NCBI RefSeq assembly: GCF_019393635.1
Contig: NC_057863.1
Coordinates: 641,140,306-641,204,305 of the forward strand
DNA length: 64,000 nucleotides
DNA from: Dromiciops gliroides
Lineage: Eukaryota > Chordata > Mammalia > Microbiotheria > Microbiotheriidae
Direction: 5' to 3'
In this document: positions 61,936 through 64,000 of the stretch, piece by piece
How the letters are laid out: each line of letters opens with the position of its first letter
Numbering within the stretch: the stretch's first letter is position 1
Notes under the pieces: generated by a model
Seen by the model: the letters and a program-made list of their open reading frames with translations, nothing else
What the model was told of the DNA's origin: nothing
Database searches by the model: none
Program-made: the position numbers and the translations under genes

Positions 61936-63800
61936 TGAAAGGCTGAGGCCTGAGCTCTCCTCCTTTTCCTCCTTGGGACAAAGGCCCAAGAGCCTGTCAC
62001 TGGTCACTCCTTATGGTCTGGCTGCCACCTTGGTGACAGCTGGGCCACCAGCCTGGGCCATTGTCCCTGGGGAGGGAGCAGACATGGCCCATTGCAGACA
62101 GAGGGATCTGGAGGCCTTTGTTGGGACTCTGGGGAGAAGGAGGGAGTGAGGATAAAAATGGCAGGCGGGGGAGGGCGGGCCTGCTGTGCCCCATAAAGGC
62201 CTCTGCCCCAGGCCCAGCATACACTACAAAAGCACAGCTTCCCACTGGGTCTGGCCTTGGAACCTGATTTTTTCCCACTAACTGCCCCTGATTTATGGAG
62301 CCTGGGCCTGCCTGACTCTGGAGAGGGCAGGGAGGAGGGGCAACTTCTCCCCTCCACTGGCCTCGAAGTGCCCTCTGCCTGGGCCGCAGGCATCCTGCCC
62401 CCATTCCCCACCCCCAGCAGCCTGACCCCAGAGGCTAGGTGTCTTCCTCTTCCAGAACATCTGGGAGGGTGCCTCCCTCCCCTAAAACAATCCTTTCGAA
62501 TTACGATCATCTTCCTCTGGAATGCAGAAGCATCAGCATTCATCACTTAGAGGGGAGATGGCCCCCTTCCTGGGCTACCATCAGCTTACACCCCTACTCC
62601 CACCTGGCTTCTCTGGGCCCCTCCCGGCCACCAAACCTCATTACCTGACACTGGTCATGCCCTGTGTCCTCTCAGTGGCCCCAGAAAACAAAGAAGGGGG
62701 CACAGACCCTTGTCCACCTCCACTAGGAAGGACCTCCCCTCACCTCAGAAGAAAGTCTGACTGATAGATGAATCTGTCCTAACCAGGCCAACTTCCTGTG
62801 CTCCCCCAAATTCAGTCCTGCCCATCTCCCCTACGGATTGGCCCCAAGAACCAACGGAGGTTCAACAGACTCATTTCACAGTTTCCTTAGTCCGAGCCAG
62901 ACAGAATGAGGAGCTCAGCACATAGAAATGTTGGGTGGACTAAAATCTTGGCCACAGGACAGGAGACTAGCAGAAGTGAGGGCCAGGGGTTTAGGGGTGG
63001 TGGGCAAAGGGCAGGTGGGGATGGCCGATGACAGAGGTGGCCGCTCCTCCTTCTCCAAGCTCACCGTCCTGGGCCCACTGGCCAGCCCCTCCTCCACCCA
63101 TCCCAGCATTGCCTGAGCCCAAGACTGGAGGGGGCTCAGGGGCCCCTCAGGGGGCTGCTGCTTCTCTGACCAACCTGGTCTTCCCTCAACCCCTTCCCCA
63201 GCCCAGATGCCATCTACTGTCTGCTCTCTAGCACCTGCCCTGCTAGTCCCCACCTCTCGGCCATCCTATCCGCCCACTTCCTGGCAGGGCACCCCAACAA
63301 ACCTCCTTTCTCTTCAAGCCCCTACTTCCCACCCTGGCCCTGCGCCCTTGCTTCCTGCTGTCCTGAGCTCCAGGTAAGCTGTCCACCTCCTCACACTGGA
63401 TCCATCTTCCCCTCCTCCTTTCCAATCTCAAAGGCTTACCTGGCCACCCCTCCCCCATATTGTGGCTAAGCCCTCCCCATGACCTGTCCCATGCATCCCA
63501 GCACTGATGCAAGGCTGGCCCCTTCTTCCTCTCTCATCTCCACCTCTGCCTAACCCTTCTCCAAACTTCACTATGCTAAGAGCGGTAACTACCAATTTGG
63601 TGTTGGAGCAGACTTTACAAAAGGCAGACAGCGCTACGGATGTCCTCAAATCAGTTTCTCCTAAAAGGTTAGCTATTATTTATTTCATTATCTTCACATT
63701 TATTCTTTATTTGATTTAGCAGTTTCCCTTTTAATCACCTTCATTTCACTTTTCTGGCCCATCACACACACATATGTTAATATGTTAACATAATATAAGC
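61936..63800. other. GC-moderate unique DNA at the right end
   Basis: Repeat-free for almost 1.9 kb. 62140-62260 carries AT boxes in GC-rich sequence (GGATAAAAATGG, CCCATAAAGGCC) reminiscent of a tissue-specific promoter, but no first exon is recognised. Several overlapping open frames lack domains. PERM1, which follows HES4 in human, would be expected in this direction; I see no coding match. Confidence 0.4.
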
Positions 63801-63807
63801 CTATAAC

Positions 63808-63985
63808 AAAGCAGCTAGGTGAATTGGTGGGTAGAATATGGGGAACCTGGAGTCTGGACTATCTGAATTCAAATTCCACCATCGTTACCTCCCGAACAAG
63901 TCATTTAAACTGTTGCAGTTACTACATCAGTAAAATAGAAACCCTAATGGTACTACCTCATGGGGCTGATGTGAGAAATCCTTTT
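63808..63985 (+). repeat. MIR-type element
   Basis: 'gcagctaggtgaattggtgg', 'tctgaattcaaattccacca', 'tacatcagtaaaatagaaac', 'tcatggggctgatgtgagaa'. Confidence 0.6.
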
Positions 63986-64000
63986 TGTAAGACCCTGCTA

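Noticed and set aside
62004-62546. 180-codon minus frame near the right end as part of PERM1 or another gene
   Set aside because: No match to PERM1 features that I can recall, overlapping open frames on both strands, no splice or domain support.

Overview
The window is mammalian nuclear DNA, almost certainly from a marsupial. The evidence is about 49 copies of a short tRNA-related CORE-SINE (Mar1/WSINE-like: GGGGCAGCTAGGTGGCGCAGTGG head, GTTCAAATCC B box, CTAGCTGTGTGACCCTGGGCAAGTCAC core, poly-A tail), plus two longer marsupial-type CORE-SINEs, marsupial-type L1 ends and old MIR, L2 and CR1/L3 debris. The abundance of the ...CATTGCCCCGC-poly(A) subtype leans towards an Australian marsupial, but species cannot be fixed by eye.

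Only one protein-coding gene is certain: HES4, a Notch-responsive hairy/enhancer-of-split bHLH-Orange repressor, on the + strand at 38266-39573 (four coding exons, 287 aa, C-terminal WRPW). Its compact promoter (about 37735-37890) carries two CCAAT boxes, a textbook paired RBPJ/Su(H) site with a 16-nt gap, and an ATAAATA box. A CpG island covers promoter and gene. A second CpG island at about 34430-34930, with two CCAAT boxes and GC boxes, has no recognisable gene attached. I found no coding trace of ISG15, AGRN or PERM1, the human neighbours.

Layout: 1-33 kb is SINE-dense intergenic DNA with nested insertions. These include a three-layer L1/LTR/SINE stack at 4.2-5.4 kb, an endogenous retrovirus at 19267-22962 (two 98% identical 364-bp LTRs, 4-bp target duplication) sitting inside a SINE, and two SINEs in one target site at 27 kb. 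A small ETS-site promoter-like patch lies at 9.83-9.96 kb. From 33.2 to 46.9 kb is GC-rich, mostly unique DNA around HES4; only one recent SINE lies between 35.6 and 46.9 kb. A degenerate 32-bp minisatellite rich in ATTGG lies at 44.45-45.35 kb. The stretch 49.4-54.1 kb is again free of recent SINEs and holds GC-, TG- and purine-rich sequence. From 54 to 64 kb SINEs return, with a seven-copy 133-bp tandem array at 58.28-59.21 kb.

Most of the open reading frames in the window are accidental: they lie in SINEs, microsatellites, the tandem array or GC-rich DNA. Repeat boundaries were set by eye from target-site duplications and are good to a few bases where a duplication is quoted, otherwise to 10-20 bases.
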